A stretch of 64,000 bases of DNA from Treponema primitia ZAS-1 (lineage in GTDB: Bacteria; Spirochaetota; Spirochaetia; Treponematales; Breznakiellaceae), in assembly GCF_000297095.1 (NCBI RefSeq), contig NZ_AEEA01000037.1:1-64000 (forward strand). The letters run 5' to 3'. The stretch's first letter is position 1; each line of letters opens with the position of its first letter. The translations under genes and the position numbers were made by a program. This document shows, one piece after another, positions 7,551 through 16,294 of this stretch. The notes below the pieces were generated by a model. The model was given only the letters and a program-made list of their open reading frames with translations. It searched no databases and had not been told where the DNA came from.

Positions 7551-9233
7551 TCAGTACTCAAATTCACTGTCGCCGATAAACTCCCGGAGTATGCTCTGTC
7601 CGGGCACATACTGGGGCGGGATGGGGGCGAAGTTTTCCAGAAAAGCCAGGAGCCGCACCGTTTCTGCGTATTCCGGCATATTGGGTTTTACCCTGCGGAG
7701 CTGGGGTTCGGCGATAAACTTAAGCGCCGCCAGCTCATAGTCCAGGGCGGAGTTAAAGACCATGTCGGCCCCTTCCTGGAAGGGAAAAATGTGTTTCCGT
7801 TCCCCAGCCTGAACGCTGGGCCACATCCTGATGGTTGCCGCGGCATCCTTGCCCCGGAACTGATAGTCCCGGACTATGCGCCGCAAAAGACGGTTGTCGC
7901 TGGTGGGGATACGGTTATGATCGTCCAGGTTAAGCTGGGTAAGAGCGGAAATATAGACCTTAAACTTATTACTCTGATCTATCCGGGATGTCAGAGCGTC
8001 GTTAAGGCCGTGGATACCCTCGATGATCAGCATGGACCTTCTGCCCATGCTGATCCGTTTACCGTTTCCCTTTGCCCGGGGCCGGCCTGCGACAAAATCA
8101 AAACCGGGAAGCTCCACTTCCCCGCCGTTAAAAAGGGTAAGGAGCTGTTCATTCAGCAGGGAAACATCCAGGGCTTCCAGACATTCAAAATCCGGCTGGC
8201 CATTTTCATCCAGGGGGGTCTTATCGGTACCCACATAATAATCATCCAGGCTGATGGCTATGGGATCTATGCCCAGGACCTTAAGCTCTACGGAAAGCCG
8301 CTTGGCGGTAGTGGTCTTCCCGGAGCTGGAAGGCCCGGCAATTAACACGGTCTTAACAGAATCCCTGCGCGCATAGATACGGTCGGCGATTGCGGCGAGC
8401 TTTTTTTCCTGGAAGGTTTCGGCAATGCGGATATATTCCCGGATAGTCCGATTGGCAACAAGACTGTTAAGATGCCCCACCGCATGGACCCCGATGATGC
8501 GCCCCCACCGTTTGTATTCATGGTACACCGAAAAAAGCCCGGGCTCATCCTCAAAGGGATCGATTTTTGGAAAACGGCCTACCCCGGGGAAGCGGAGGAG
8601 AAACCCTTCCTGGTAGGGCAGAAGCTCAAAAACAGAAAGTATACCGGTGCGGGCAGCCAGGGGTTCAATGTAGAGATCCGAAAAGCCCTTGCATTGGTTG
8701 ACCCGGATTCTGGATTCACTGCGCTGTTCCAGGAGCATCCTGGTATCGGTCTGTTTGTTCTTCTCAAACTGATCCAGGGCATCCGTATAGGCCATGTACC
8801 GGCAGGTAATGGGGATATCCTCCCGGATCAAAACATGCATCTTTTCTGTCAGAGCTTTAATTTCATCGGCGGATGGGGGTTTTTCGTCCGCAAAGGTATA
8901 GAAGTAACCATTTCCCAGGGAATGGCCTATCCGGAGATTCCGGCCGGGAAAGAGTTCCTGCCCCGCCAATGCCAGGAGAAAGGCCAGGGAACGGCGATAG
9001 ATCATGGCGCCTTCGGTACTGTTTGGAAAAATTGGTTCAAGGACGGCGTTGATCTCTATCCGTACCGACAGGGGAAGTATCTGGTTGTTAATCTTAACCG
9101 CCAGTATCTCTACCCCGGGAAGAAGTTCCGGAAGCAGATCCGCCGCCGAAGTACCCGAGGGAATGCGGCGGGGAACAGGGGGTGTACCGGCATCATCATT
9201 GGGGTTAATAAAGCGCAGTTCTACTTCATTCAT
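7551..9233 (-). CDS. Nucleoside (uridine-type) kinase with ThrRS-like N-terminal domains
   Basis: Probably phosphorylates a nucleoside with ATP or GTP. The 560 residues start with a TGS-like region (about 1-75). Next comes a threonyl-tRNA-synthetase second-additional-domain-like part with IGHSLGNGYFYTF and a CRYMAY segment. From about residue 295 there is a phosphoribulokinase/uridine-kinase domain with Walker A GPSSSGKTT, SLDDYYVG, IIEGIHGLN and RRIVRDYQFRG. This architecture is widespread in Firmicutes and spirochaetes and the substrate is usually not tested. The start at 9233 overlaps the end of pncB by 8 nt, so it is cotranscribed with the NAD salvage genes. A role in nucleoside or nicotinamide-riboside salvage is possible but inferred. 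Confidence 0.88.
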   Translation of the reverse strand: MNEVELRFINPNDDAGTPPVPRRIPSGTSAADLLPELLPGVEILAVKINNQILPLSVRIEINAVLEPIFPNSTEGAMIYRRSLAFLLALAGQELFPGRNLRIGHSLGNGYFYTFADEKPPSADEIKALTEKMHVLIREDIPITCRYMAYTDALDQFEKNKQTDTRMLLEQRSESRIRVNQCKGFSDLYIEPLAARTGILSVFELLPYQEGFLLRFPGVGRFPKIDPFEDEPGLFSVYHEYKRWGRIIGVHAVGHLNSLVANRTIREYIRIAETFQEKKLAAIADRIYARRDSVKTVLIAGPSSSGKTTTAKRLSVELKVLGIDPIAISLDDYYVGTDKTPLDENGQPDFECLEALDVSLLNEQLLTLFNGGEVELPGFDFVAGRPRAKGNGKRISMGRRSMLIIEGIHGLNDALTSRIDQSNKFKVYISALTQLNLDDHNRIPTSDNRLLRRIVRDYQFRGKDAAATIRMWPSVQAGERKHIFPFQEGADMVFNSALDYELAALKFIAEPQLRRVKPNMPEYAETVRLLAFLENFAPIPPQYVPGQSILREFIGDSEFEY

Positions 9234-10686
9234 GTTCAGGCCGTAGATCTCCCAGGTATTCTTCTATCAAATCCAGCTTTAACTGCCGCAGCTCTTCGGT
9301 GATAGAAACTTTGTAGAGGTGGGGGTTAAGGAGCCGCTTGTAGCTGTTGTCAAATGTTTCCAGCTCCGCTTTGGTATGACGGCGGATCTCCTCCAGGGAA
9401 GGCTGGGGCGATGTTGGCTCGCCATTTTCCAGCCGGAGTTTGAGCAAGGGCTCTGCTGCCCCATCCAGGGTATGATAGAAATGGCGGTAGTCCGCCGAGG
9501 GATGCCAAAAAACATAGCGGTTCCCCCGTTCCGGGGATTTCGTTAGTCCATCGTTCTCCAGGCTCAATACATCCGCCACGGACATACCCTGGTTATCCCT
9601 GAGCCGCCAAACCTGTTTAAGCCCGGGGTTGGTGGTCTTCTCGGGGTTGTCCGAAAATTTAATAGCAGGTATCAGCTTTCCGGAAGCGTCTTCCCGGACG
9701 GTAAGTTTATAGACCCCCGTAAATGCCGCTTCATCACCGCCGGTAACCATCCGGGTCCCCACTCCCCAGGAATTGATGGGCGCCCCCGCATCGGTAAGGG
9801 TCTGGATGATGCTCTCATCCAGATCGTTGGAAACAGAAATCTTCGCGTTGTTAAAACCCGCCTCATCAAGGCGTTTCCGTACCTGAACCGAAAGGTAGTG
9901 AATATCCCCGGAATCCAGACGGACCCCGAAGTTTTTCCCCTTCGCCACCACCCGTTTGCCCACCTTAATTGCGTTAGGCGTCCCGCTTCGCAGGGTATCG
10001 TAGGTATCAATAAGAAATACCGGAAATTCGGGGTAGAGATCCGCATAGGCCTGGAATGCCTCTTCCTCGCTGGGGAAAGCCATGATCCAGGAATGGGCCA
10101 TGGTTCCCAGGACGGGAATACCAAATTCCTTGCCCGCAAGCACATTGGAGGTACCGGCCGCGCCGCCGATAAATGCCGCCCGGGAAGCGGACATGGCCCC
10201 ATCCGGACCCTGGGCGCGGCGGAGGCCGAACTCCATCACCGAGCCCTTGCCCGTGGCAAGCCATACCCGGGCGGTCTTGGTGGCGATGAGACTTTGGAAG
10301 TTGATTATATTGAGGAGCATACCCTCGATGATTTGACATTCGATGAGCCCGCCGGAAACGCGGATCAGTGGTTCCTGGGGAAAGATCACCGTACCTTCAT
10401 CCATAGCCCAGAGAGACCCGGTAAATCGGAAATCCCGGAGATAATCCAGGAAGGGTTTCTCAAAAAATTTGAGGCCCTCCAAATAGTCGATATCTCCGGC
10501 GGAAAAGGAAAAATTCTGCAGGGCTTCCAGAAGGGGGCCCAGGCCGGCAAATACGGAAAAACCCCCGCCAAAGGGGTGACGGCGGAAGAACATCTCGAAG
10601 ACCGCCCGCTTATCCATTTTATTCTTCCAATAACCCTGGGCCATGGTGAGGGAATAAAAATCCGTAAGCAGGGCCGAGTGTATCAT
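9226..10686 (-). CDS. pncB: Nicotinate phosphoribosyltransferase
   Basis: Converts nicotinate, PRPP and ATP to nicotinate mononucleotide in the Preiss-Handler NAD salvage route (cytosolic). The 486 residues are typical of the longer bacterial form. Visible family segments are LLTDFYSLTMAQGYW at the N-terminus, EFGLRRAQGPDGAMSASRA, the GTMAHSWIMAF stretch with the autophosphorylated His, DTYDTL, RLDSGDI and a WGVGTRMVTG loop. Its ATG at 10686 overlaps the pncA stop by 4 nt and its stop overlaps the kinase start, so pncA-pncB-kinase form a tight operon. This matches the direct metabolic link: PncA makes nicotinate, PncB uses it. Confidence 0.96.
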   Translation of the reverse strand: MIHSALLTDFYSLTMAQGYWKNKMDKRAVFEMFFRRHPFGGGFSVFAGLGPLLEALQNFSFSAGDIDYLEGLKFFEKPFLDYLRDFRFTGSLWAMDEGTVIFPQEPLIRVSGGLIECQIIEGMLLNIINFQSLIATKTARVWLATGKGSVMEFGLRRAQGPDGAMSASRAAFIGGAAGTSNVLAGKEFGIPVLGTMAHSWIMAFPSEEEAFQAYADLYPEFPVFLIDTYDTLRSGTPNAIKVGKRVVAKGKNFGVRLDSGDIHYLSVQVRKRLDEAGFNNAKISVSNDLDESIIQTLTDAGAPINSWGVGTRMVTGGDEAAFTGVYKLTVREDASGKLIPAIKFSDNPEKTTNPGLKQVWRLRDNQGMSVADVLSLENDGLTKSPERGNRYVFWHPSADYRHFYHTLDGAAEPLLKLRLENGEPTSPQPSLEEIRRHTKAELETFDNSYKRLLNPHLYKVSITEELRQLKLDLIEEYLGDLRPEHE

Positions 10687-11429
10687 CCCAGAATTTCCTG
10701 GGTTGTTATGAAGGAAATCCCTGCGCCCCGCATAAGGCTCGTGGCCTGTTTCACCGAACCTTCCGGCACATTCACCCCACAGACCGCATCGGAAAGGACA
10801 ACCACCTGATACCCCAGACGCACGGCGTCCATGGCGCTATAGAGAACGCAGTAATCCGTGGCGAGCCCGCCGATAAAGATCTGCTTAATATCCAGGCCCT
10901 TCAAAAATCCATCCAGCCCCGTTGAGGTGTACCGGTCATTTTCAAAAAACACCGAATAGGAATCCAGATTCCCCCGATAGCCCTTACGGATAATCAAATT
11001 CACATAGTCCAAATTGAGCTCGTCATGAAACTGAGCGCCTTCACTGCCCTGGATACAGTGATCCGGCCACATTACCTGCTGTATCGCCGGGAGGGCATAT
11101 TCCTGTATCGGGTCCCGCCGGTGGATCCCGGGGTTTTGAACCGATTCCGGAACCGGGAGGAGAATTATCTCATTCACTTTTTTACCCGGGTGGGACGACG
11201 CGAAAGAACTATGATGAGCCGGGTGCCAATCCTGGGAGGCAATAACCTTGTTTCCGTCATGGGCAAATCTTTTTGCCGCCAGGTTGAGGGGTTCAATGAC
11301 CTCATAACCCCGGCTTACCGCTAAAGCCCCGTTGGGCCTTTGCTTCCCATCCTTCCCGGTATAGGCGGGACAAAAATCGTTCTGCACATCAACCATTATC
11401 AGGGCGGCTTCCCCAATATCGATAGCCAT
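10683..11429 (-). CDS. pncA: Nicotinamidase
   Basis: Hydrolyses nicotinamide to nicotinate and ammonia. The 248-residue isochorismatase-fold protein carries the catalytic triad: Asp14 in IMVDVQNDF, Lys in IIRKGYRG, and Cys in GLATDYCV. The metal site is SQDWHPAHH. An HCIQGS segment lines the pocket. AGGAG lies 5 nt before the ATG at 11429. It is the first gene of the pncA-pncB-kinase operon, with a 4-nt overlap to pncB. Its promoter region is shared back-to-back with the divergent EamA gene. Confidence 0.95.
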   Translation of the reverse strand: MAIDIGEAALIMVDVQNDFCPAYTGKDGKQRPNGALAVSRGYEVIEPLNLAAKRFAHDGNKVIASQDWHPAHHSSFASSHPGKKVNEIILLPVPESVQNPGIHRRDPIQEYALPAIQQVMWPDHCIQGSEGAQFHDELNLDYVNLIIRKGYRGNLDSYSVFFENDRYTSTGLDGFLKGLDIKQIFIGGLATDYCVLYSAMDAVRLGYQVVVLSDAVCGVNVPEGSVKQATSLMRGAGISFITTQEILG

Positions 11430-11451
11430 ACATTCTCCTAGCCCTTATAAT
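11423..11451. promoter_or_regulatory. Overlapping divergent promoters of eamA-type gene (+) and pncA (-)
   Basis: On the plus strand TATAAT (11446-11451) lies 17 nt after TAGCCA (11423-11428) and ends 6 nt before the eamA-type ATG. On the minus strand the same A/T core reads TATTAT. TTTACA stands 16 nt upstream of it and pncA lies downstream. The symmetric TTATAA core lets one -10 region serve both directions. This was read by eye, and the minus promoter is the weaker call. Confidence 0.5.
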
Positions 11452-11457
11452 ACAACA

Positions 11458-12315
11458 ATGACTCAAAATGTAAAAGGGCAATTAACCATCGCAGCCTGTG
11501 CATTCTTCTGGAGCACCGCCGGGCTATTCATCAAAATAATCAACTGGCATCCCATGGTAATTGCGGGAATACGAAGTCTTTTCGCCGCCCTTTTCATGAT
11601 AGCTGCGGGGCGTATGGGGCGGCGGAAGCGCTGGGGCAAAGCTCCCCGCCCGGCTTTTTTTGGGGCCGCCCTCAGCTACGCAGCTACCATGATCCTCTTT
11701 GTTGCTGCCAATAAGTTGACCTCCTCGGCCAACGCTATTCTTTTACAATACAGCGCCCCCGTATGGGCAGCCCTCTTTGGGTGGATCCTGGCGAAGGAAA
11801 AACCGCAGACCGGGCACTGGATCGCCCTGGGAGCGGTCCTTGTGGGACTGCTCCTCTTTTTCAGGGAAGGCCTCGCGGGAGGCTCCTTCCTCGGAGACTG
11901 CCTGGCGGTACTTGCGGGGATTAGCATTGGGCTGTACTCGGTTCTTATGCGTATGCAAAGGGAGGGAAATCCGGCGGACGCCTTGATTCTTTCCCACTGG
12001 TTCACCGTTATTGCCTGTATCCCCTTTCTGTTTATCGCCCCCCCGGCGCCTACGGCGGGGAATATCCTGGCGATCCTCTTCCTGGGAATAGTGCAGAACG
12101 GCGCTGCCGGGCTGCTTTTTGCCTATGGAATCCGGCGGGTCCGGGCGGTACAGGCCATGCTTATCGCCGTGGTAGAACCGGTTATGAATCCGGTCTGGGT
12201 TCTAATCGTTACCGGGGAAAAACCCGGCGTTTTTACCCTTATAGGAGGGGGCATCATCGTTACTGCGGTGATCCTTTCATCAATCACCGTAAAAGAGGGA
12301 AACGCCAAAACCTAG
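11458..12315 (+). CDS. EamA/DMT-family exporter
   Basis: Inner-membrane drug/metabolite transporter of the EamA (RhaT-like) family. The 285 residues have ten predicted hydrophobic segments in two EamA repeats. The first repeat contains AACAFFWSTAGLFIKI and the second FLGDCLAVLAGISIGLYSVLMR. The AMLIAVVEPVMNPVWVLIVTGE segment (split across two helices) is the usual end of the second repeat. There is no Shine-Dalgarno. The -10 box ends 6 nt before ATG, which suggests a leaderless mRNA. The stop overlaps the stop region of the convergent CNB-GGDEF gene by 4 bp. Substrate unknown; the family exports amino acids and metabolites. Confidence 0.88.
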   Translation: MTQNVKGQLTIAACAFFWSTAGLFIKIINWHPMVIAGIRSLFAALFMIAAGRMGRRKRWGKAPRPAFFGAALSYAATMILFVAANKLTSSANAILLQYSAPVWAALFGWILAKEKPQTGHWIALGAVLVGLLLFFREGLAGGSFLGDCLAVLAGISIGLYSVLMRMQREGNPADALILSHWFTVIACIPFLFIAPPAPTAGNILAILFLGIVQNGAAGLLFAYGIRRVRAVQAMLIAVVEPVMNPVWVLIVTGEKPGVFTLIGGGIIVTAVILSSITVKEGNAKT

Positions 12316-13340
12316 CCCACTTCTACCCTGTTCTTCCCACCCTCTTTGGCCTTCCGCAGGGCTGCTAAAGCCCGGTCGATCACCTTGATTTCGTCCTCAG
12401 CCTCAAGGCGGGTGGGGGCTTCGGCAATACCAATGCTGGTGTGTATGGAAAGGGTTACCGGCTCCCTGCTTTCTTCAGAACTTGCCACGATAATTTTCTG
12501 AATAGACACCAGCTCTCGGACCCGTTCGGCGATACTTTTTGCCACTTCTACATTTACATCGGGCAAAAGTATGGCGAATTCATCCCCATCAAGCCGGGCG
12601 CAAATGTCTCCGGTGCGCATTATGCCCCGGATTACATCCGCCACGGTAACCAGTATCCGGTCCACAGCGTGGGAACCGTAGCGGTCATTTATCTCATGGA
12701 TATTGTCCAGATCCATCACCATGAGGGACATCTTCCTCAGTTCTAGGGAGCCGTTTTTAATCCGCTCCTTGATGGAATTATCCAGGAAACGGCGGTTATA
12801 GAGCCCGGTAAGATCGTCGGTAATGGCCCGGCGGCGGGCAGTTTCCCCCCAGCTCATCAGGTCCCGCAGATGCTGGGCGGTTCTGTCCAGCCAGATATTC
12901 TGGACCCCGGCAATGGCAAAGAGCATCTTTACACCGATCATGGGATGCATATAGATGATACGGTAGAAATCAAGGGCTTGGAGTACCACCAGCTCCGAAT
13001 CTTCCTTGGCGCTGATAGTGGCTGACCGGGGTTCGTTGGCGATGATGGACATCTCCCCAAAAAAATCCCCCGGGGGTATGCTGAACATATAGCGGGGGGT
13101 TCCATCGGACTGGGCAACAAAGGCGCTCAGATCCCCCGAAAGAAGGACGAACATCTCCTCCCCCGCATCCCCTTCATTAAAAATAACGGCGCCCCGTTTT
13201 ATAGGCCGACGTTCCAGAAAAGTAGTGACCGCATTAAATTCCAGATCACTGAGGCTCGAAAAAAGCGGGGAATTGATCAGCACCGGGTCTGCAAAAAATG
13301 GAACTAATTCACCGTTATTCCCACTGGTTTGATCGCTCAT
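12312..13340 (-). CDS. Cyclic-nucleotide-binding domain + GGDEF protein
   Basis: Putative diguanylate cyclase controlled by a cNMP-binding-like sensor. Residues 20-145 form a CNB fold, with the phosphate-binding-cassette-like segment FFGEMSIIANEPRSATISA. Residues 175-340 form a GGDEF domain with DDLTGLYNRRFLD and the active-site loop ARLDGDEFAILLP, in which the first Gly is Asp but the catalytic D-E-F remains. No TM segments, so it is cytosolic. GGAGCGGTG precedes the ATG at 13340. It overlaps the upstream CNB-GGDEF gene by 4 nt and is surely cotranscribed with it. Activity is plausible but not certain. Confidence 0.9.
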   Translation of the reverse strand: MSDQTSGNNGELVPFFADPVLINSPLFSSLSDLEFNAVTTFLERRPIKRGAVIFNEGDAGEEMFVLLSGDLSAFVAQSDGTPRYMFSIPPGDFFGEMSIIANEPRSATISAKEDSELVVLQALDFYRIIYMHPMIGVKMLFAIAGVQNIWLDRTAQHLRDLMSWGETARRRAITDDLTGLYNRRFLDNSIKERIKNGSLELRKMSLMVMDLDNIHEINDRYGSHAVDRILVTVADVIRGIMRTGDICARLDGDEFAILLPDVNVEVAKSIAERVRELVSIQKIIVASSEESREPVTLSIHTSIGIAEAPTRLEAEDEIKVIDRALAALRKAKEGGKNRVEVG

Positions 13341-14341
13341 TTCACCGCTCCCCGTTGATAATGGACAATGTGGTTTCCCCCATTCTGTCTGGCTTCACGC
13401 AGAAGGGAAAAATTACCCGTGAAAAAGGATTCCCAAAGGGGCTCATCCTCAGGCCAGACTCCATAGGATATGGTAGCAGAAAAAGTATAGGCCTCTTCCG
13501 TTCCCTTGAGAGGAAGGGGCTTAAAGGCGTTGATAGCCGCAGCCACTTCTTTCGCTATCTCCTCCGCCTGGCTGTGGCTGGTCTTATTCATCAAAAGACC
13601 CACCTCATTGCCCTTAAAACGCAGGGCATAACCCCGGCCAAGCCGGCGGACTATGTTTTTTAATACCATGGCAATCCGAACCATGGTTTCGTCCCCTACG
13701 GCATTGCCGTAGGTATCCAACAGCTGCTGAAACCGGTCCGGTTTCAGGATGATCAGGGCAGTAGGGACCTCCAGGAGCTGGTTCAGCTCAGCGGTCAGGT
13801 AGGATTGCCTCCAGAGTCCGGTCACGGGGTCTTCATAGGCCCTGCGATTCAGCTCCTGGACCCAGGATATGTTCTCCACAATAACCTTTTGAATCCGTTT
13901 GATACGGCTGGTGAGCATCAAAATCGATCCCAGAAGTACCCGGGATACCGCAGCGGGGTCTTCCCGGGCAAAATCTTCCAGGGTGATACCATAGGCGGGA
14001 AAGAGGATCACCACCGAATCCTTTGCCGCTTCGGCATTGGCATCGAAATCCCCACGCCGGGCAAAGTCAAAGTCTCCGATGATATCCCCGGAGGTAAACC
14101 GGGCCATTTCATCGATACCGCCTTCCTCCTGGGACCGGAAGATACGGATTTCACCCTCCAAAAGCAGGTAAAAATGTTCCGCCCTTTCACCGGCGGAAAA
14201 AAGCCTGGCTCCCCTACGCAGCTGCAATATGCTCGAATGGTTGGCAGCAATTTCCCGCTCCATTTCGAGGAGGGCGGAAAAAATTTCCGCCTGCAATATG
14301 GGGGAAGAATCCAAGTCTAGTGGAGCCGTTGGTTTATTCAT
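13337..14341 (-). CDS. CNB + degenerate GGDEF protein, paralogue of its operon partner
   Basis: From the ATG at 14341 (after GAGGACAGG) this encodes 334 residues. An earlier in-frame ATG at 14374 is rejected because the codons after it contain the -10 box. The N-terminal CNB-like domain (about 20-140) has HFYLLLEGEIRIF and SGDIIGDFDFARRG. The C-terminal half aligns with GGDEF domains (EDPVTGLWRQSYL, GNAVGDETMVRIA). The active loop reads LRFKGNEVGLLM, so the GGDEF signature is lost and cyclase activity is unlikely. It is probably a c-di-GMP or cNMP receptor, or a partner that regulates the intact cyclase encoded next to it. Confidence 0.88.
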   Translation of the reverse strand: MNKPTAPLDLDSSPILQAEIFSALLEMEREIAANHSSILQLRRGARLFSAGERAEHFYLLLEGEIRIFRSQEEGGIDEMARFTSGDIIGDFDFARRGDFDANAEAAKDSVVILFPAYGITLEDFAREDPAAVSRVLLGSILMLTSRIKRIQKVIVENISWVQELNRRAYEDPVTGLWRQSYLTAELNQLLEVPTALIILKPDRFQQLLDTYGNAVGDETMVRIAMVLKNIVRRLGRGYALRFKGNEVGLLMNKTSHSQAEEIAKEVAAAINAFKPLPLKGTEEAYTFSATISYGVWPEDEPLWESFFTGNFSLLREARQNGGNHIVHYQRGAVK

Positions 14342-14362
14342 TTCCTGTCCTCTTTTCCCGCA

Positions 14363-14392
14363 AGTATACCACAAACGTCAAAAAAGCTACAA
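14363..14392 (-). promoter_or_regulatory. Promoter of the CNB-GGDEF pair
   Basis: On the minus strand TTGTAG (14392-14387), an 18-nt spacer and TATACT (14368-14363) are followed by a short leader with GAGGACAGG before the ATG at 14341. This placement decides the start codon of the gene. Confidence 0.6.
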
Positions 14393-14490
14393 CACAGCCA
14401 CAGCCGGCGAGCGAACTTTTTTAGGGGCTTACTAGGGGCCGCTAATACCATTTAGAAGGAACAGCGGGACAGGGGTGAGGATGCGGTCGG

Positions 14491-15414
14491 TTAACTGTCA
14501 ATAAACCAGTCGCCGTCGGATATGGTATTGCGATCTATGCCCGGGTCAAACCCTGCGTTATCGTTGATGCGGATAGAGTAAAGCCTGCCGTCTTTGGCGC
14601 GTTCGTACATTGCACACCCGGCAAAGTTGATAAACCCGTCTTTTAAGGCAGTCTTTCGTACAACAATGGTCCACTCTGTACAGCAGGTTACCCCATCATC
14701 GCAAAATGTTTCAAAACGAACATAGTTATTCCAGGGAACATTTACCATAATGCCATCGTATACCTTACGCAGGGCTTCTTTCCCGATAAAAAGCGGTTCC
14801 GCTTCATCAGGCCGGTAGCCGCCATAGTGAACATCTTCGGTACACATGGCAACAATGTTATCAATCGCCTCGGAGGAACGGTAATTGTGCAGCTGTTCGT
14901 AGTAGTAACGCACAGCCCCGGTCATAACCGCAGGACTCGCCCAACTATTAACAACGGGACGAAAAATCGGTTTCCGGTAAGGAATAGCCCCGGGCAGAAA
15001 TTGATAGAAGAAATATATGCGCATTCCTTCAAGTTTATCTTCCCCTATTGGGTCTGAAAAAATGGTCATGGGCACCTTGCTGACACCACCCTTGGCAAGA
15101 TGAAAATGAATCTCCAACTCATTACAGATATGTCCGCCGGCAATAGTCTGAATAACAGGATGAACCTCCGCTTTTGTTGCCTTAAAATCCTTGAGCCAAT
15201 TTTTTGCAAACCGGTTAATTTCCGCAGTCCCTTCAAAATGTCCGTTAGGGGCATCCAGAAAAACTGTTTTCTTATATATCGTTGACTCATTAAAATATTT
15301 TTTTGCGTCGAATTCCCCGGTGCAAATTTCACGCAAAAATTTTAGATCCAGTGTGTTCGGATCAACCTTATATTTATTTTTAGAATACTCCTCTTTAAAA
15401 TGTACCACTTGCAT
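14491..15414 (-). CDS. Duplicated SnoaL/NTF2-like protein of the carbohydrate island
   Basis: Function unknown. The ATG at 15414 follows AAGGAG, giving 307 residues; the longer frame from 15462 has no ribosome-binding site. Two consecutive NTF2-like cone folds are suggested. Residues about 25-150 include YFNESTIYKKTVFLDAPNGH and later IHFHLAKGG. Residues about 165-300 include IVAMCTEDVHYGGY, a GKEALRKVYDGIM helix and CTEWTIVVRK. SnoaL-type folds serve as isomerases, cyclases, hydratases or binding proteins. It is the last gene of the minus-strand importer operon, 28 bp after a DUF8021-like gene, so it probably acts on the imported compound or its product. Confidence 0.65.
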   Translation of the reverse strand: MQVVHFKEEYSKNKYKVDPNTLDLKFLREICTGEFDAKKYFNESTIYKKTVFLDAPNGHFEGTAEINRFAKNWLKDFKATKAEVHPVIQTIAGGHICNELEIHFHLAKGGVSKVPMTIFSDPIGEDKLEGMRIYFFYQFLPGAIPYRKPIFRPVVNSWASPAVMTGAVRYYYEQLHNYRSSEAIDNIVAMCTEDVHYGGYRPDEAEPLFIGKEALRKVYDGIMVNVPWNNYVRFETFCDDGVTCCTEWTIVVRKTALKDGFINFAGCAMYERAKDGRLYSIRINDNAGFDPGIDRNTISDGDWFIDS

Positions 15415-15442
15415 AAATTTCTCCTTGTAAACACAATTTTGG

Positions 15443-16291
15443 CTACCAGCCGATTTTATCATCCAGGAACGGGAACATGGCTAAGAGCCGGTAAATCAAA
15501 CCGCATTCAATACGGAAAGCCTCCACTACCAGGGCGCCGCGTTTAAATTCCCGTGTTTGCGGGTCCGCAACATTATTCTCCATCATACAATAGCTGACTA
15601 TGGTACCGTGTTCCGGATCAACAACCGGATAGCGGCGGTTTTCCTGCAAAACATCCCAGCGGAACGTAGTATTATGCTTAAAATCTCCGCGGAAAGAATG
15701 CAGGTGATTTGTGGTACGATACCCTTCCTCAAAACGCTGCACATCCGGATGGGCGGGTAATTTTTCAATTGGCTTTAAGCCCGAAGCGCAGTCCCAATAA
15801 TTATCAATGAGCGCTATCATTTCTTCTTTGGTACTGCGTTCCCCCTCCGGCACATACCAGCCAAAGTTCGGGTCCGGCAGAACAATGTCTTTCTTCAACG
15901 CAGGGAAACCCCGCAGCTGCCGATCATTGACCAGTTCTTCCAATTCGATAATTAAGCTGTTTTCGACTTTAATTCTGATGATAACCGTTGCCCAAAACGC
16001 ATAGAGCTGCTGTGGAATATACCGGGTTACGCTGTTATCCGAAAGCATATTGGTGAAGGTACCGAAAAAAACCGCTTCCCCGGTGTCCGGATCGGCGAAG
16101 GTCTGCCGTTCTTTTATCAGCAGGGTGTTCTTCCAAATCTGTGTGTCGCCTATTTTTACGGTTTCCCCGTTATTGGTCATTTTCAATTTAGGCGATACCG
16201 GCGCATTTTCCGGTTTTTTATCAATCAACGCTTCAAGATACGTATCCATGGCGAGTAAAAGAGCCTGCCGCTTCTTTGCCCTCTCGTTCAT
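15443..16291 (-). CDS. DUF8021-like protein, paralogue of the gene at 21980
   Basis: Unknown function. The 282 residues have no signal peptide. AAGGAG stands before the ATG at 16291. It is clearly related to the product of 21980-22837: both share RQTF.DP.T, ST(K/R)EEMI....YWD, HPD..RFE, RRYPVVD and an F(R/K)IE.GLIY end. The segments alternate in the way of an NTF2-like alpha+beta barrel, and I tentatively place both in the DUF8021/NTF2-like group. It follows the ABC permease gene by 3 bp, so it belongs to the importer operon. Two paralogues on opposite arms of one divergent island suggest successive or alternative steps on related substrates. Confidence 0.7.
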   Translation of the reverse strand: MNERAKKRQALLLAMDTYLEALIDKKPENAPVSPKLKMTNNGETVKIGDTQIWKNTLLIKERQTFADPDTGEAVFFGTFTNMLSDNSVTRYIPQQLYAFWATVIIRIKVENSLIIELEELVNDRQLRGFPALKKDIVLPDPNFGWYVPEGERSTKEEMIALIDNYWDCASGLKPIEKLPAHPDVQRFEEGYRTTNHLHSFRGDFKHNTTFRWDVLQENRRYPVVDPEHGTIVSYCMMENNVADPQTREFKRGALVVEAFRIECGLIYRLLAMFPFLDDKIGW

Positions 16292-16294
16292 ACA

